Origin: CAVZMO01 sp963776195
GTDB taxonomy: Bacteria > Nitrospirota > Thermodesulfovibrionia > Thermodesulfovibrionales > SM23-35
Assembly: GCA_963776195.1 (NCBI GenBank)
Contig: CAVZMO010000015.1
Location: 124,001 to 188,000, forward strand
Direction of reading: 5' to 3'
Length of the DNA stretch: 64,000 nt
The notes under the pieces were generated by a model that saw only the letters and a list, made by a program, of their open reading frames with translations, made no database searches and was not told the DNA's origin. Each line of letters starts with the position of its first letter. Positions within the stretch are counted from its first letter, which is position 1. A program made the position numbers and the translations under genes. Shown here in pieces: positions 1 through 8,819 of the stretch.

Positions 1-1184
1 TCAAGGTATCGTCTGCAAATACGTCGCTGCATTATCCTAAAAAAACAGTCAGATTTGATCCTTTAAAAGACAAAAAATACAACATTGTTATTATTGTTGT
101 CGATGGTCTTCGCTTCGACATGCTGAATGAGGATATCATGCCGAATACCTGGGAATTCGGACAAAAAAATATTATCTACAGCAATCATTATAGCGGTGGA
201 AACGGAACAAGGTTTGGAATATTTTCACTCTTGTACGGAATTGAGGGAACTTACTGGCATACCTTTCTTGCTCAAAGGGTTTCACCTGTCCTCATAGACG
301 CCCTTATTGACAGAGGGTATGGGTTTAAGATTCTCTCCAGCACACGTTTGACCTTCCCCGAATTCAGAAGGACCGCTTTTATAAAAATACCGGAAAGCAT
401 AGAGGACAGGGTGACAACCGGCGATGCCGCTGAAAAAGACAGAATAATAACGGAAAAGTATATCAACTACATGTCAACTCGAAAATCAAAGGAACCGTTC
501 TTTGCCTTTGTATTTTATGATTCCTCTCATCAACCCTATTTTTATCCAAAAAAATTTGAAAAATTCCGGCCTGCAAGCAATAACGAGATAAACTATTTCA
601 AAGACACCGGCAAAGATAAGATATTCATGTTCAGAAACCGCTACAAAAATGCCGTCTATTATAACGATTACCTTATCGGCAATATCATTGCCTCATTAAA
701 AAAGAACCATCTTTTAGATCATTCAATAGTTTTGATAACGGGTGACCATGGAGAGGAGTTTTACGAGAATGGATATTTCGGTCATACATCTTCATTTGAC
801 GATTATCAGATAAAGACCACTTTTGTCCTTCATTATCCCGGGACGGAACATTATATAGCGGAAAGAATTACCAGCCACTCAGACCTTGTTCCCACACTTA
901 TGGAATCTGTCGGCTGCGTTTCCCCTCCAGAAGATTATTCACAGGGTTTGTCTCTATTGAACAAAACTCATCATCCATACGTAACAACCGCTAATTGGGA
1001 TACTTCTGCCATCATTGACGACGAATTCAAGATTATCTTTTCAACTGAAATGTATAACATGCGTTCGCTGGAAGTTCGAAGGAAAAACGATTACAAGCTT
1101 GCAGAGAACCAGAGAGATGCTATTAAACAAAAAAAACACATCTTACGGGATACCTCACTGAGGATGTCTGAATTTTACCGGTAG
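1..1184 (+). CDS. YejM/PbgA-like sulfatase-fold membrane protein, C-terminal part
   Basis: The reading frame is open from the first bases of the window, so the 5' end lies outside it. The visible part is the periplasmic alkaline-phosphatase/sulfatase-type domain: a metal-site strand NIVIIVVDGLRFDML near the start, then SGGNGTRFGIFSLLYGI, which is the pattern of the YejM/PbgA family around its nucleophile position, and later LITGDHGEEF and GHTS, the second metal-binding region. YejM proteins are inner-membrane proteins with an N-terminal five-helix region (absent here) and a globular periplasmic domain; in Enterobacteria they regulate lipopolysaccharide synthesis. The neighbours are surface-polysaccharide genes. 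A phosphoethanolamine or other phospho-transferase role is possible; catalytic competence cannot be judged from this fragment. Confidence 0.75.
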   Translation, partial: KVSSANTSLHYPKKTVRFDPLKDKKYNIVIIVVDGLRFDMLNEDIMPNTWEFGQKNIIYSNHYSGGNGTRFGIFSLLYGIEGTYWHTFLAQRVSPVLIDALIDRGYGFKILSSTRLTFPEFRRTAFIKIPESIEDRVTTGDAAEKDRIITEKYINYMSTRKSKEPFFAFVFYDSSHQPYFYPKKFEKFRPASNNEINYFKDTGKDKIFMFRNRYKNAVYYNDYLIGNIIASLKKNHLLDHSIVLITGDHGEEFYENGYFGHTSSFDDYQIKTTFVLHYPGTEHYIAERITSHSDLVPTLMESVGCVSPPEDYSQGLSLLNKTHHPYVTTANWDTSAIIDDEFKIIFSTEMYNMRSLEVRRKNDYKLAENQRDAIKQKKHILRDTSLRMSEFYR

Positions 1185-1212
1185 GAGAACTTGTTCACCG
1201 TTCTCATTGAGT

Positions 1213-1230
1213 GCCTTCGTAAGGCTTTTT
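1213..1230 (+). terminator. Intrinsic terminator after the sulfatase-like gene
   Basis: A five-base-pair stem (GCCTT, loop CGT, AAGGC) is followed directly by a run of T, about 30 bases after the stop codon. A second imperfect inverted repeat (GAGAAC/GTTCTC) lies just upstream. The gene on the other strand ends a short distance further on. Confidence 0.6.
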
Positions 1231-1268
1231 CTTGCATACCCGCTGCCCAAAAATAGAAAATAGGATTC

Positions 1269-2327
1269 TCACAAAACTTCTTCTTTGATATAGTCTACAA
1301 ACTTCTTCATGGTTTCATAATGTCTTATGCTGTTGGCGCGATATGTTTCGAAATCATATGCGAGATAATCTTCGAACTTATGATAATCACACAAAGGAAA
1401 CCCCAGGTCCTGTGAAAACCCGGTCATCCTTTCATCCACATAGGTAAGAAATGATCTTTTGGCCTGGCTCAGAAAAAAAAGGTGTGCATGGAGCCTGCTT
1501 CCTATATGCATGTCGCAATTTTCATAAAACGCCCAGCACTCTTCAACACTGCTGGGAAGAAAAACGGTGAACCCTTTATCCTGAGCATAAGCCCGCAGTG
1601 CCATAACCTTTTTCTTGTGTTTGTATATTTTTCTCCGTCCTAAAAAGGATCTTATAAAGTTCCACATAGTGGGTCCGTCGAAAACCTGATGCAGAGAGAG
1701 AAACTTTTCCGAATCCTTGAATCGGTGAGCGACAAAATCTACCGTATTCACCTCCCGGTCCCAAAAGTCATCTCTCTCAGTAACAGTTACAACTATTTTC
1801 CCGGTTTTGTTTGAAAATGGCACTCCGGACAACAGATTGTCATCGTAAATCACGGGACAACCCGTCTGCAAAAGTTTATGCTCAATTGCGGGAATATGTT
1901 CCACTAAATAATCTATGGTCAACCCGCACCGCCATGAGGAATATTTTATTCTGTTGTGGATTTCCTCAAGGACTGCTTTTGTCCCATGTGACATTTTTGT
2001 GTTTTGCTTACGATGGCCGTTGATGCCGATAGCAAAAGGGATGATGGGCACTTCAATCCGGTTCAGCTGATTTAAGGTCAACCCCGGCACGATGGAAAAA
2101 GAATCAGTGAGCTGATTCGTTCCTGCGAGTATCAGCCCCTTCGTAGTATTAATTTTACGGATATCGTCATCGCTGAGATTTTTTCGAGATGTTAAGATAT
2201 AAATACATTCATGAGGGCGCAACAGCTGGAGTATGCGATAAAGGATAAAAGCATCCCCGATATTGCTTTTTCTCGTCTTTTGCATCTCGGCCGGGATAAT
2301 ATTAGGGCTTAAAACGGAATATGACAT
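1269..2327 (-). CDS. Polysaccharide pyruvyl transferase family protein
   Basis: A 352-residue protein of the polysaccharide pyruvyl transferase (CsaB-like) superfamily. These enzymes transfer pyruvate from phosphoenolpyruvate to sugars, or act as related glycan-modifying enzymes. Supporting signs are the N-terminal NIGDAFILYRIL segment, an LILAGTNQL-type segment, and the C-terminal MHIGSRLHAHLFFLSQ motif typical of the second Rossmann-like half. A longer frame opens at 2387, but the ATG at 2327 (MSYSVLSPN) starts one base after the stop of the upstream glycosyltransferase, which fits tight translational coupling, so it is preferred. It is the last gene of a minus-strand surface-polysaccharide operon with the glycosyltransferase and O-antigen ligase. 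The exact acceptor is unknown. Confidence 0.75.
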   Translation of the reverse strand: MSYSVLSPNIIPAEMQKTRKSNIGDAFILYRILQLLRPHECIYILTSRKNLSDDDIRKINTTKGLILAGTNQLTDSFSIVPGLTLNQLNRIEVPIIPFAIGINGHRKQNTKMSHGTKAVLEEIHNRIKYSSWRCGLTIDYLVEHIPAIEHKLLQTGCPVIYDDNLLSGVPFSNKTGKIVVTVTERDDFWDREVNTVDFVAHRFKDSEKFLSLHQVFDGPTMWNFIRSFLGRRKIYKHKKKVMALRAYAQDKGFTVFLPSSVEECWAFYENCDMHIGSRLHAHLFFLSQAKRSFLTYVDERMTGFSQDLGFPLCDYHKFEDYLAYDFETYRANSIRHYETMKKFVDYIKEEVL

Positions 2328-2328
2328 C

Positions 2329-3459
2329 TTAATATTGTCCTGCTTCCTTTTTCGATTCAGTAAGGACGGAACGGTAAACCGAGTCAAGATTTTTTACCAT
2401 TGTAAGGGCGCTGAATTTCTCAACAACCGTTTCACGCGCTTTATCGCCCAATTCCTCTCGCAGAATCTGGTTTTGATAAAGATCAATTATGGACTTTGCT
2501 AAACCGATCTCATCCCGGGGCTGAACAAGAAGACCGTTTATACCGTCCTGAATAATTTCCGTAACACCTCCTACGGGAGGCACTACTACAGGAAGACGGG
2601 AAGCCATGGCTTCCAGAAGAGCTACCGGGAACCCCTCCCGGAGAGAAGGAAATGCAAAAACATCCATTGCCTTCAAAATGTCGGGGACGTCTCTTCTGAA
2701 ACCCGTGAAAATAACAGTCTGCCCCAGTTCTTGATCTGCAACGACTTTCCTTAAATGAAGTTCCAGTGGTCCCGAACCTATAATGATCAGTCTTAAATCA
2801 GGGACGATATCTCTTACTCTGCTTACAGCATTAATAAGATATATATGCCCTTTTTCTTCCGATATCCTGCCCACAGTGCCGATCAAAAAACAGTTTGTCG
2901 GAATTCCGATCTTTTCCCGGGCATCTGCTTTTGTCAAAGAAGATGGGAACTGAGTGATGTCGATACCATTATAGACAACTTCGATTTTTGACGGTTCTAT
3001 CTTGTCCCTTGAGACTATATTGTCTTTCACCACGTGGGAAACCGCAATCATTCTATTCGTTTTCTTGGCCAAAAGCCTGTTGATAATCCTCCGGGAAGGT
3101 TTGCATTTTGTGTGTGCGTTATGTTCCGTGGAAACGACGGGGCTCTTCGTTATTAAGGCCGCGATTCTGCCGTACATGTTGGCGTGATAAAGATGGGTAT
3201 GAATCAAATGTATATTTCTCTTACGGATTATTTTGACAATATCCTCTACTATCCTAAAGTCCCACTTTTTACTTCTTCTTTTTAATGTTATCAGATGAAA
3301 TCCTGCCTTCTCAATCTCTTCTCCGATAGCGCCTTTTTCCCTTATGCAGCAAATTGCCGGATTATAACGTCTCAAATCGGTATTTTTTAAAACAGTTAAG
3401 AGATGTTCCTCGGCGCCACCGATAGGGAGAGTTACGAATAAATATAGAATATTAATCAT
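2329..3459 (-). CDS. GT4 family glycosyltransferase
   Basis: A 376-residue GT-B-fold retaining glycosyltransferase. The N-terminal domain begins with the glycine-rich acceptor-side loop PIGGAEEHL. The C-terminal nucleotide-sugar domain has GTVGRISEEKGH and the E-x7-E signature REGFPVALLEAM near residues 275-285, characteristic of family GT4. It probably adds one sugar to an O-antigen or exopolysaccharide repeat on the cytoplasmic face of the inner membrane. It stops one base before the start of the pyruvyl transferase and lies 75 bases downstream of the O-antigen ligase, so the three are probably co-transcribed. Donor and acceptor cannot be assigned. Confidence 0.88.
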   Translation of the reverse strand: MINILYLFVTLPIGGAEEHLLTVLKNTDLRRYNPAICCIREKGAIGEEIEKAGFHLITLKRRSKKWDFRIVEDIVKIIRKRNIHLIHTHLYHANMYGRIAALITKSPVVSTEHNAHTKCKPSRRIINRLLAKKTNRMIAVSHVVKDNIVSRDKIEPSKIEVVYNGIDITQFPSSLTKADAREKIGIPTNCFLIGTVGRISEEKGHIYLINAVSRVRDIVPDLRLIIIGSGPLELHLRKVVADQELGQTVIFTGFRRDVPDILKAMDVFAFPSLREGFPVALLEAMASRLPVVVPPVGGVTEIIQDGINGLLVQPRDEIGLAKSIIDLYQNQILREELGDKARETVVEKFSALTMVKNLDSVYRSVLTESKKEAGQY

Positions 3460-3534
3460 TAGGGATAAAGATTGTTCCTTGTATGATTGAGATGAAGAAT
3501 TCCATCAAATTTTAGATAATATGTTGCAGGCCCG

Positions 3535-4800
3535 TCAACTCACTCCCGACTCACGCACGCTCACACCCATGATGAACGCGAACGTGCTTATTAATACATG
3601 GATGTTTAAGAGGGATTCCGTCAATCCCGCCGCCATGAAATGGATGATTACCGACAGTGCCAAAAAGCCGAACAATCGCTCTTTATGAAGAGGTCCTACA
3701 AGATTTCTGGAGAATCGCAGAATTTTATAAAAGATAAAAAGCAAAGCCGAAAGTCCTATGATCCCGCTGATGGCAAGGGTAAAAAGATACATATTATGCG
3801 GTTGATTAAACTTCAGGATGCTATCGGGGAACCTGCCCTCTGAAACAAACCCGGCAATAGTGGACTTGTAATCACCCGGCCCCACTCCGAAGAGGGGATT
3901 TGAAAGAAACATCTCGATGGCAGCCTTCCACATCAAAAGGCGCAGGCCTATAGAGGTTGATGTGATACCGGAAAAAAACAGGGAAAGATCACTGAATATC
4001 TGGTTTATCCTCGTGTGAATGATATTATTGAACAAGTATAAAAATACATATCCCGTAATTATCGACACCGCCGTAATAAAGTAAATCTGTTTGTTTTTAA
4101 TCAGAATATATATAGAAATGATTCCGGTGACGAATATCCCCAGCCACGCCGTCCTGGATGTTGAAAGTAACACGGATATCAGGCAAATGATAAGAAAGAG
4201 CGAGATGAATATCGACCTGGGAATAATTCTGTTCCGTGGTGAGAGTAAGAGCAGGCATGATGAAACATATAACCCGATTGCATTAAGGTTCCCGGCCCAT
4301 ATGTGGTGCATATTCAAGGGGCTGAAAGGCAGGGGATATCTTTGGTTGCCGATCAAGCCAAAGTATGTCAAAAAACCCAGTAAGTCAAGCGTGAAAATGC
4401 CCGCAAGAAAAAAGAGAAGCAGGGTTTCGGCATTTTTACGCCTCCTCTGCTCATCTTGCTCTGAACTAATCAACACAGAGACTATAAGGTAAACGATGAA
4501 AAGGTTCGAGACCTGTTTGACAAAACTCATCCCTTCCGGGAAATTTTTCGAAAACAACGATCTTAAAAAGGCTACGAGAACGAAAAGAAATATTGAGACA
4601 TTCAGGGGCTGTTTGATATGACGGATTACTGTTTCCCTGAAATTCTTATCGTAAGCGACAATTGCAAGACAATACGCATATATCAGACCTATGGTAATAC
4701 TGCTGACACTTTTTGAAAGCGGCAGGGCTAATCCGAATATTAATAATCCTGTGAATAATACCCGGCGGTGCCCCGATTTATTCTCGATAATATTCTCCAT
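3535..4800 (-). CDS. O-antigen ligase / Wzy-type polymerase, multi-pass membrane protein
   Basis: A 421-residue integral membrane protein with roughly ten to twelve hydrophobic segments and a large periplasmic loop in the second half. The Wzy_C/WaaL hallmarks are visible: NPLFGVGPGDY and a conserved QPHNMYLFTLAISG, with a preceding SRTAWLGIF segment. WaaL enzymes join O-antigen to lipid A-core; Wzy enzymes polymerise repeat units. Sequence alone does not separate them. The open frame extends upstream to 4995, but that part overlaps the divergent ugd gene and has no membrane-protein character. The ATG at 4800 (MENIIENKSG) is therefore chosen. Divergent from ugd with about 75 bases between starts. 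Confidence 0.8.
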   Translation of the reverse strand: MENIIENKSGHRRVLFTGLLIFGLALPLSKSVSSITIGLIYAYCLAIVAYDKNFRETVIRHIKQPLNVSIFLFVLVAFLRSLFSKNFPEGMSFVKQVSNLFIVYLIVSVLISSEQDEQRRRKNAETLLLFFLAGIFTLDLLGFLTYFGLIGNQRYPLPFSPLNMHHIWAGNLNAIGLYVSSCLLLLSPRNRIIPRSIFISLFLIICLISVLLSTSRTAWLGIFVTGIISIYILIKNKQIYFITAVSIITGYVFLYLFNNIIHTRINQIFSDLSLFFSGITSTSIGLRLLMWKAAIEMFLSNPLFGVGPGDYKSTIAGFVSEGRFPDSILKFNQPHNMYLFTLAISGIIGLSALLFIFYKILRFSRNLVGPLHKERLFGFLALSVIIHFMAAGLTESLLNIHVLISTFAFIMGVSVRESGVS

Positions 4801-4876
4801 ACAATTTATGCAAGTTGTTATATTATACTTAAAAATGAGGCGTAAGAGATTTCTTGGAATCATATAAGGAGGGTGT

Positions 4877-6187
4877 ATGCACATAGGGATTGTCGGCGCC
4901 GGGTATGTAGGACTTGTCACCGGGGCCTGTTTCGCTGAATTCGGTTTATTTGTGACCTGTGTTGATAAGGATGAAAAAAGGATAAGTTCTCTCAAGAAGG
5001 GGCTGATCCCCTTTTATGAACCGGGGCTCGATGAGCTTGTGAAGAGAAACATAAAACAGGGCAGGCTCAGATTTACGACAAAGATCGCAAAGGCGGTCGA
5101 GTCTTCCCTTGCTATTTTTATAGCGGTCGGAACGCCCGGGAGAGGGGACGGGTCTGCCGATCTGAAGTACGTGGAAGAGGTTGCGGGTGAAATCGCAGGA
5201 CATATGGATGGATATAAAGTGATCGTTACCAAGAGCACCGTGCCTGTGGGGACCGGTGAGAAGATAAGAGAAATCATCTCAAAAAACCTCAGAGGGAAGA
5301 CCGACTTTGATATCGTCTCAAACCCTGAGTTTTTGCGGGAGGGGTCCGCGATAGAGGACTTCATGAGGCCGAACAGGGTGGTTATCGGTGCGAACAGCCC
5401 TCAGGCGGTCGCGATCATGAAAGACCTCTATAAACCCCTCTACCTTATCGAGGCCCCCTTCGTAATAACGGATATAGAAACGGCAGAACTAATAAAGTAC
5501 GCCTCGAACTCTTTTCTCGCAACGAAGATCTCCTTTATCAATGAAATGGCTAACCTGTGTGAGAAGGTCGGGGCTGATGTCCATATGGTCGCAAAAGGGA
5601 TGGGGCTCGATCAAAGGATCGGCCCGAAATTCCTTCACCCCGGGCCTGGATACGGAGGCTCCTGTCTTCCAAAGGACACAAATGCCCTTGTCAAAATGGC
5701 AGAGGAGCATAGCGTTAACCTCGGCATTATCGACGCTGCGGTCAAGGCAAACGAAAGGCAGAAAGAATTGATGGTCCAGAAGATAAAGGATGCTATGGGG
5801 ATACTAAAAGGCAGAACGGTCGCGGTCCTTGGACTTTCTTTTAAACCGAACACCGACGACACCAGGGATGCCCCTTCTCTTTACATTATTCATGCCTTGG
5901 TCAAGGAGAAAGTAAATATCAGGGCATACGATCCTGTCTGTGCGGCGAAAGAAGACAAAGTATCACCTAGAGTAAAGTATTGCAAAGACCCCTACGACGC
6001 TGCTAAAGGCGCCGATGCGCTCATTATCATGACGGAATGGAACGAGTTCAGGAACCTTGAACTCGATAAGATCAAGAAACTCCTCAAAGAGCACTATTTC
6101 TTTGATTTGAGAAATATCTATGATCCACGGAGGATGAAGGAAAAGGGGTTTAAATATTATTGTGTGGGCAGATCATGGAAATGCTAA
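4877..6187 (+). CDS. ugd: UDP-glucose 6-dehydrogenase
   Basis: A 436-residue enzyme oxidising UDP-glucose to UDP-glucuronate with two NAD+. The N-terminal NAD domain starts GIVGAGYVGLVTGACFA; further motifs are GTPGRGDGSADL, VTKSTVPVGTG and the catalytic-cysteine loop GYGGSCLPKDTNAL with Cys near residue 261. The C-terminal UDP-binding domain has LGLSFKPNTDDTRDAPS. Length is normal. The start is fixed by an AAGGAGG ribosome-binding site ending five bases before the ATG. UDP-glucuronate would feed the polysaccharide genes transcribed away on the opposite strand. smpB follows after 13 bases. Confidence 0.95.
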   Translation: MHIGIVGAGYVGLVTGACFAEFGLFVTCVDKDEKRISSLKKGLIPFYEPGLDELVKRNIKQGRLRFTTKIAKAVESSLAIFIAVGTPGRGDGSADLKYVEEVAGEIAGHMDGYKVIVTKSTVPVGTGEKIREIISKNLRGKTDFDIVSNPEFLREGSAIEDFMRPNRVVIGANSPQAVAIMKDLYKPLYLIEAPFVITDIETAELIKYASNSFLATKISFINEMANLCEKVGADVHMVAKGMGLDQRIGPKFLHPGPGYGGSCLPKDTNALVKMAEEHSVNLGIIDAAVKANERQKELMVQKIKDAMGILKGRTVAVLGLSFKPNTDDTRDAPSLYIIHALVKEKVNIRAYDPVCAAKEDKVSPRVKYCKDPYDAAKGADALIIMTEWNEFRNLELDKIKKLLKEHYFFDLRNIYDPRRMKEKGFKYYCVGRSWKC

Positions 6188-6200
6188 AAAATGCTAAAAT

Positions 6201-6647
6201 ATGATAGTGAAGGTAGTATGTCAAAACAGGAAGGCATACCATGATTACCATATTGAGGAGACCATAGAGGCAGGAATTGCTTTATTAGGAACAGAGGTGA
6301 AGTCCCTCAGAGACGGTAAGGCTAATCTGAAAGACAGTTATGTTCTTATGAAAGAGGGCGAGGCCTTCCTGCTGAACTGCCATATCAGCCCTTACAGTCA
6401 CGGCAACATCTTAAATCATGAGCCGTTGAGGACAAGGAAGCTCCTCATGCACAGGGAAGAGATAGACAAACTGAGCGGTAAAGCGGCCGCCAAGGGATAT
6501 ACGCTGATCCCGCTCAAGATTTATTTTAAGGATTCTCGCGCAAAGGTCGAAATAGGGGTTGCGAGAGGTAAAAGGCTCTTTGAAAAAAGGGAAACAATAA
6601 AGGAAAGGGAGGCCAAACGAGAGATCGAAAGGGCGATGAAAAGATAG
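6201..6647 (+). CDS. smpB: SsrA-binding protein SmpB
   Basis: A 148-residue OB-fold protein that binds the tRNA-like domain of tmRNA and delivers it to stalled ribosomes. Family signatures are AYHDYHIEETIEAGIALLGTEVKSLR, NCHISPYSHG and a basic C-terminal tail (GKRLFEKRETIKEREAKREIERAMKR) that enters the empty mRNA channel. The length is close to normal. It lies 13 bases after ugd and about 85 bases before the tmRNA gene on the same strand, so the two partners of trans-translation are encoded side by side. Confidence 0.95.
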   Translation: MIVKVVCQNRKAYHDYHIEETIEAGIALLGTEVKSLRDGKANLKDSYVLMKEGEAFLLNCHISPYSHGNILNHEPLRTRKLLMHREEIDKLSGKAAAKGYTLIPLKIYFKDSRAKVEIGVARGKRLFEKRETIKEREAKREIERAMKR

Positions 6648-6731
6648 TGTGCAGTAAACCGTAGGCGGTAAGCAGCAAAAAAGGAAGGAAACTGCATACT
6701 TCATAGTGCTTACTGCTTACTTGATAACGTC

Positions 6732-7082
6732 GGGGGCGAAAGGGCTCGACGGGGGTTATGAGGCTTGGGTCGCATGTCGTGGATCCGTCACCACGTAAAA
6801 AAGCGGAAACAAACACAAACGCCAATAACGAACTGGCACTTGCTGCTTAATTAAATAAGCGGCACGCTACTCCGAAATTGTCTGTGTTTCGGATGATGGC
6901 GTCATTCAGCAGGCTGGTCCCGGGGAATTTCCCCTGGCTTCGGGGCGAGACAAAAGGGGATGGAGTTTCGGGACGCCGTCCTGCCGGCAGCCCGGAATTC
7001 GAGAATAAATAGGCAGGATAAACATGTAGAAGCCTGAGCGTAGTGCTTTCGGACGCGGGTTCAATTCCCGCCGCCTCCACCA
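6732..7082 (+). ncRNA. ssrA: tmRNA (transfer-messenger RNA)
   Basis: A one-piece tmRNA of about 351 bases. The 5' end GGGGGCG pairs with CGCCUCC just before the encoded ACCA end, giving a seven-pair acceptor stem with one G-U. GGGTTCAATTCC near the 3' end is the T arm. The tag reading frame runs from about GCG at 6803 to TAA at 6848-6850 and encodes AETNTNANNELALAA; the hydrophobic LALAA end is the ClpXP/FtsH-type degron. The exact resume codon (6803) is inferred. An apparent antisense ORF covering the 3' half is a known artefact of tmRNA genes. Confidence 0.93.
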
Positions 7083-7126
7083 AAAATTATTTTGTCCCGA
7101 TTTTGTTCAGAGATTATTTTTGATTT

Positions 7127-7169
7127 GAAAAGCAGGCAGGTCGTAGCATGCTATGGCCTGCCTGCTTTT
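7127..7169 (+). terminator. Intrinsic terminator downstream of ssrA
   Basis: A strong perfect stem, AAAAGCAGGCAGG pairing with CCTGCCTGCTTTT, encloses a 16-base loop and ends in a T-rich tract. It lies 45 bases after the tmRNA CCA end and before the amidase gene. Because the A/T edges are symmetrical it could also act in the other direction. Confidence 0.8.
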
Positions 7170-7221
7170 CTGATATTATATCAGTTGCATCGTTGAGTTC
7201 AGGAACAGAAAAGGCTTAAAG

Positions 7222-8217
7222 GTGAAGAAGACAATTTTTCTTTTTATGGTGGGGTTGCTGCTTGCGGCGGTCTCTATCCCTGCCCAGAACAGGGCTGATG
7301 TCAAATTGAAATTCAACAGGCAGGACGGTCTCGTGCGCATCGTATTCGAGGCAGAAGAGACATTTATTCAAAAAATAAAGGTGACCACTTCTTCTTCCCA
7401 GATCAGGTTAGATTTTCCGGGACCTTTCAACCTGACGAGCCAGAAAGAGCTGCCTTTCGAGATAGCGCCGGCTGACCGGTCACTGGTAATTAACATCAAG
7501 GATCAAGGTGATACAAAAATTTTCAGGCTCTCTTCTCCCGCAAGGCTCGTACTGGATATCGGGAAAAAAGAAGCACAAACGGTAAAGCAGCCGCAAAAAA
7601 AAGAGACCGAAAAACAGGCTGAAAAACCTGCTGAGAAACAGCCGGCTCTCATCATTTCGAAGGTTTTTGCTATCGATGCAGGACATGGGGGATATGATTT
7701 CGGCATAACTTTTGGAAATGCGAGTGAAAAAGATGTGAGCCTGAATGTGGCGAAAGACCTGGGCGCTGCCCTTTCGAAGAAGGGCAAAAAGGTTTTTCTT
7801 CTCCGGAGGGTTGACCAGCATGTCCCGCTCATGGAAAGAATAGACCTTGTTAACCAGAAAAGTCCGGATGTATTCATAAGTCTCCATGCGTCGCTTTCTA
7901 AGAATTTTGTCCTTTACAGCCCTAAGTTGGAAGAGCAGGCCGCGAACGAAACGGTTGCCCTTTACGGCCTATCCATGAAACAGAAAAAATATGCCGGAAA
8001 GAGCAAGACATTGTCGGACTGTATCGAAAAAACGATAAAGGAGGAATTCAAGGGGGAGGTTATTCGCAGAGAAATGCCTCTCCCGTTAATAAATTCTGTC
8101 GGTGCGCCCGCGGTTTTTCTCGAAGTCCCTTCGCCAAGGTTTGTTGTTTATGACCAGCGAATGAAAACGAGGGTGACTAATGCCATTATGAACGGGATAG
8201 CATTATATGGTCAATAA
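7222..8217 (+). CDS. N-acetylmuramoyl-L-alanine amidase (Amidase_3) with AMIN-like N-terminus
   Basis: A 331-residue exported peptidoglycan hydrolase that would cleave the MurNAc-L-Ala bond. Residues 1-21 form a signal peptide (MKKTIFLFMVGLLLAAVSIPAQ). Residues about 25-115 are a beta-rich AMIN-like domain that usually directs amidases to the septum or wall. A charged Lys/Glu/Gln linker follows. The zinc amidase domain starts at VFAIDAGHGG (first His near residue 155), with EKDVSLNVAKDL (Glu ligand), FISLHAS (second His near 221) and VFLEVPS (catalytic Glu near 299), so metal-site residues are present. The start is GTG. It is the first gene of a probable operon with the GerMN protein, murI and rph. 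Confidence 0.88.
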   Translation: MKKTIFLFMVGLLLAAVSIPAQNRADVKLKFNRQDGLVRIVFEAEETFIQKIKVTTSSSQIRLDFPGPFNLTSQKELPFEIAPADRSLVINIKDQGDTKIFRLSSPARLVLDIGKKEAQTVKQPQKKETEKQAEKPAEKQPALIISKVFAIDAGHGGYDFGITFGNASEKDVSLNVAKDLGAALSKKGKKVFLLRRVDQHVPLMERIDLVNQKSPDVFISLHASLSKNFVLYSPKLEEQAANETVALYGLSMKQKKYAGKSKTLSDCIEKTIKEEFKGEVIRREMPLPLINSVGAPAVFLEVPSPRFVVYDQRMKTRVTNAIMNGIALYGQ

Positions 8218-8252
8218 ATATGTCATAAGATGTGGGGCCGAAAAGTAGCGGG

Positions 8253-8819
8253 ATGAATATAAAAAAGGTATCCGGAATAGCTCTCTTGATTTTGCTCTTC
8301 TTAGTCGGGGTGACAGGCGGATATTTTTATTTTTCAAAGATGATTCAAAAGGATAAACCCGGTTCGGAAGGAACGGTCGATGGTCAGGCGAAGACAGAGG
8401 ATGTTTTTCTCCTGAGAATTTATTACCCCGTAGCGAATCAGCTCCAGGTCGAAGAGAGGAAACTTCCGAGAAGAACCGGGCAGATGGCAATCGCGGCGGT
8501 AACAGTAGAAGAGTATCTTAAGGGACCTGCAGGTGCAGCGGAAACCAATATTCCGAAAGATGTAAAGCTCCTCGGTTTATACAGAGGCGCGGACAGGATA
8601 CTCTATGTTGACCTTTCGGATGAATGCAGGAGGAATTTTCAAGGAGATGCCCTTACGGAATTCTTTTTCCTGAAAGGTTTGTACGAAAGCATTATTTCCA
8701 ATGTGGAGGATGTCCAGGACGTTAAAGTGCTTATAGAGGGCAAGGAGGCAGAGACGCTCGGCGGTCATTTTTATCTTTTATATCCCTTAAAGGACGTGGT
8801 TTCCTATGAATATCGCTAA
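8253..8819 (+). CDS. GerMN-domain membrane-anchored protein
   Basis: About 188 residues from the ATG at 8253; a GTG at 8232 is an alternative start. One N-terminal transmembrane segment (IALLILLFLVGVTGGYFYF) is followed by a GerMN (sporulation/spore germination-type) domain: AAVTVEEYLKGP, then LLGLYRGADRILYVDLSDECRRNF and SIISNVEDVQDVKVLIEGKEAETLGG. GerMN domains occur in many non-sporulating bacteria beside amidases and are thought to act at the envelope in protein or peptidoglycan interaction. The gene overlaps the start of murI by 14 bases, supporting translational coupling with cell-wall genes. Biochemical function unknown. Confidence 0.8.
   Translation: MNIKKVSGIALLILLFLVGVTGGYFYFSKMIQKDKPGSEGTVDGQAKTEDVFLLRIYYPVANQLQVEERKLPRRTGQMAIAAVTVEEYLKGPAGAAETNIPKDVKLLGLYRGADRILYVDLSDECRRNFQGDALTEFFFLKGLYESIISNVEDVQDVKVLIEGKEAETLGGHFYLLYPLKDVVSYEYR

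Noticed and set aside
4801..4995. A 65-residue N-terminal extension of the O-antigen ligase frame
   Set aside because: It overlaps the divergent ugd gene, has no membrane-protein character, and the ATG at 4800 gives a normal start.
6847..7083. A 78-codon minus-strand ORF over the 3' half of ssrA
   Set aside because: It is the complement of the tmRNA; the sequence is explained by the tRNA-like and pseudoknot regions, and such antisense ORFs are a known annotation artefact.
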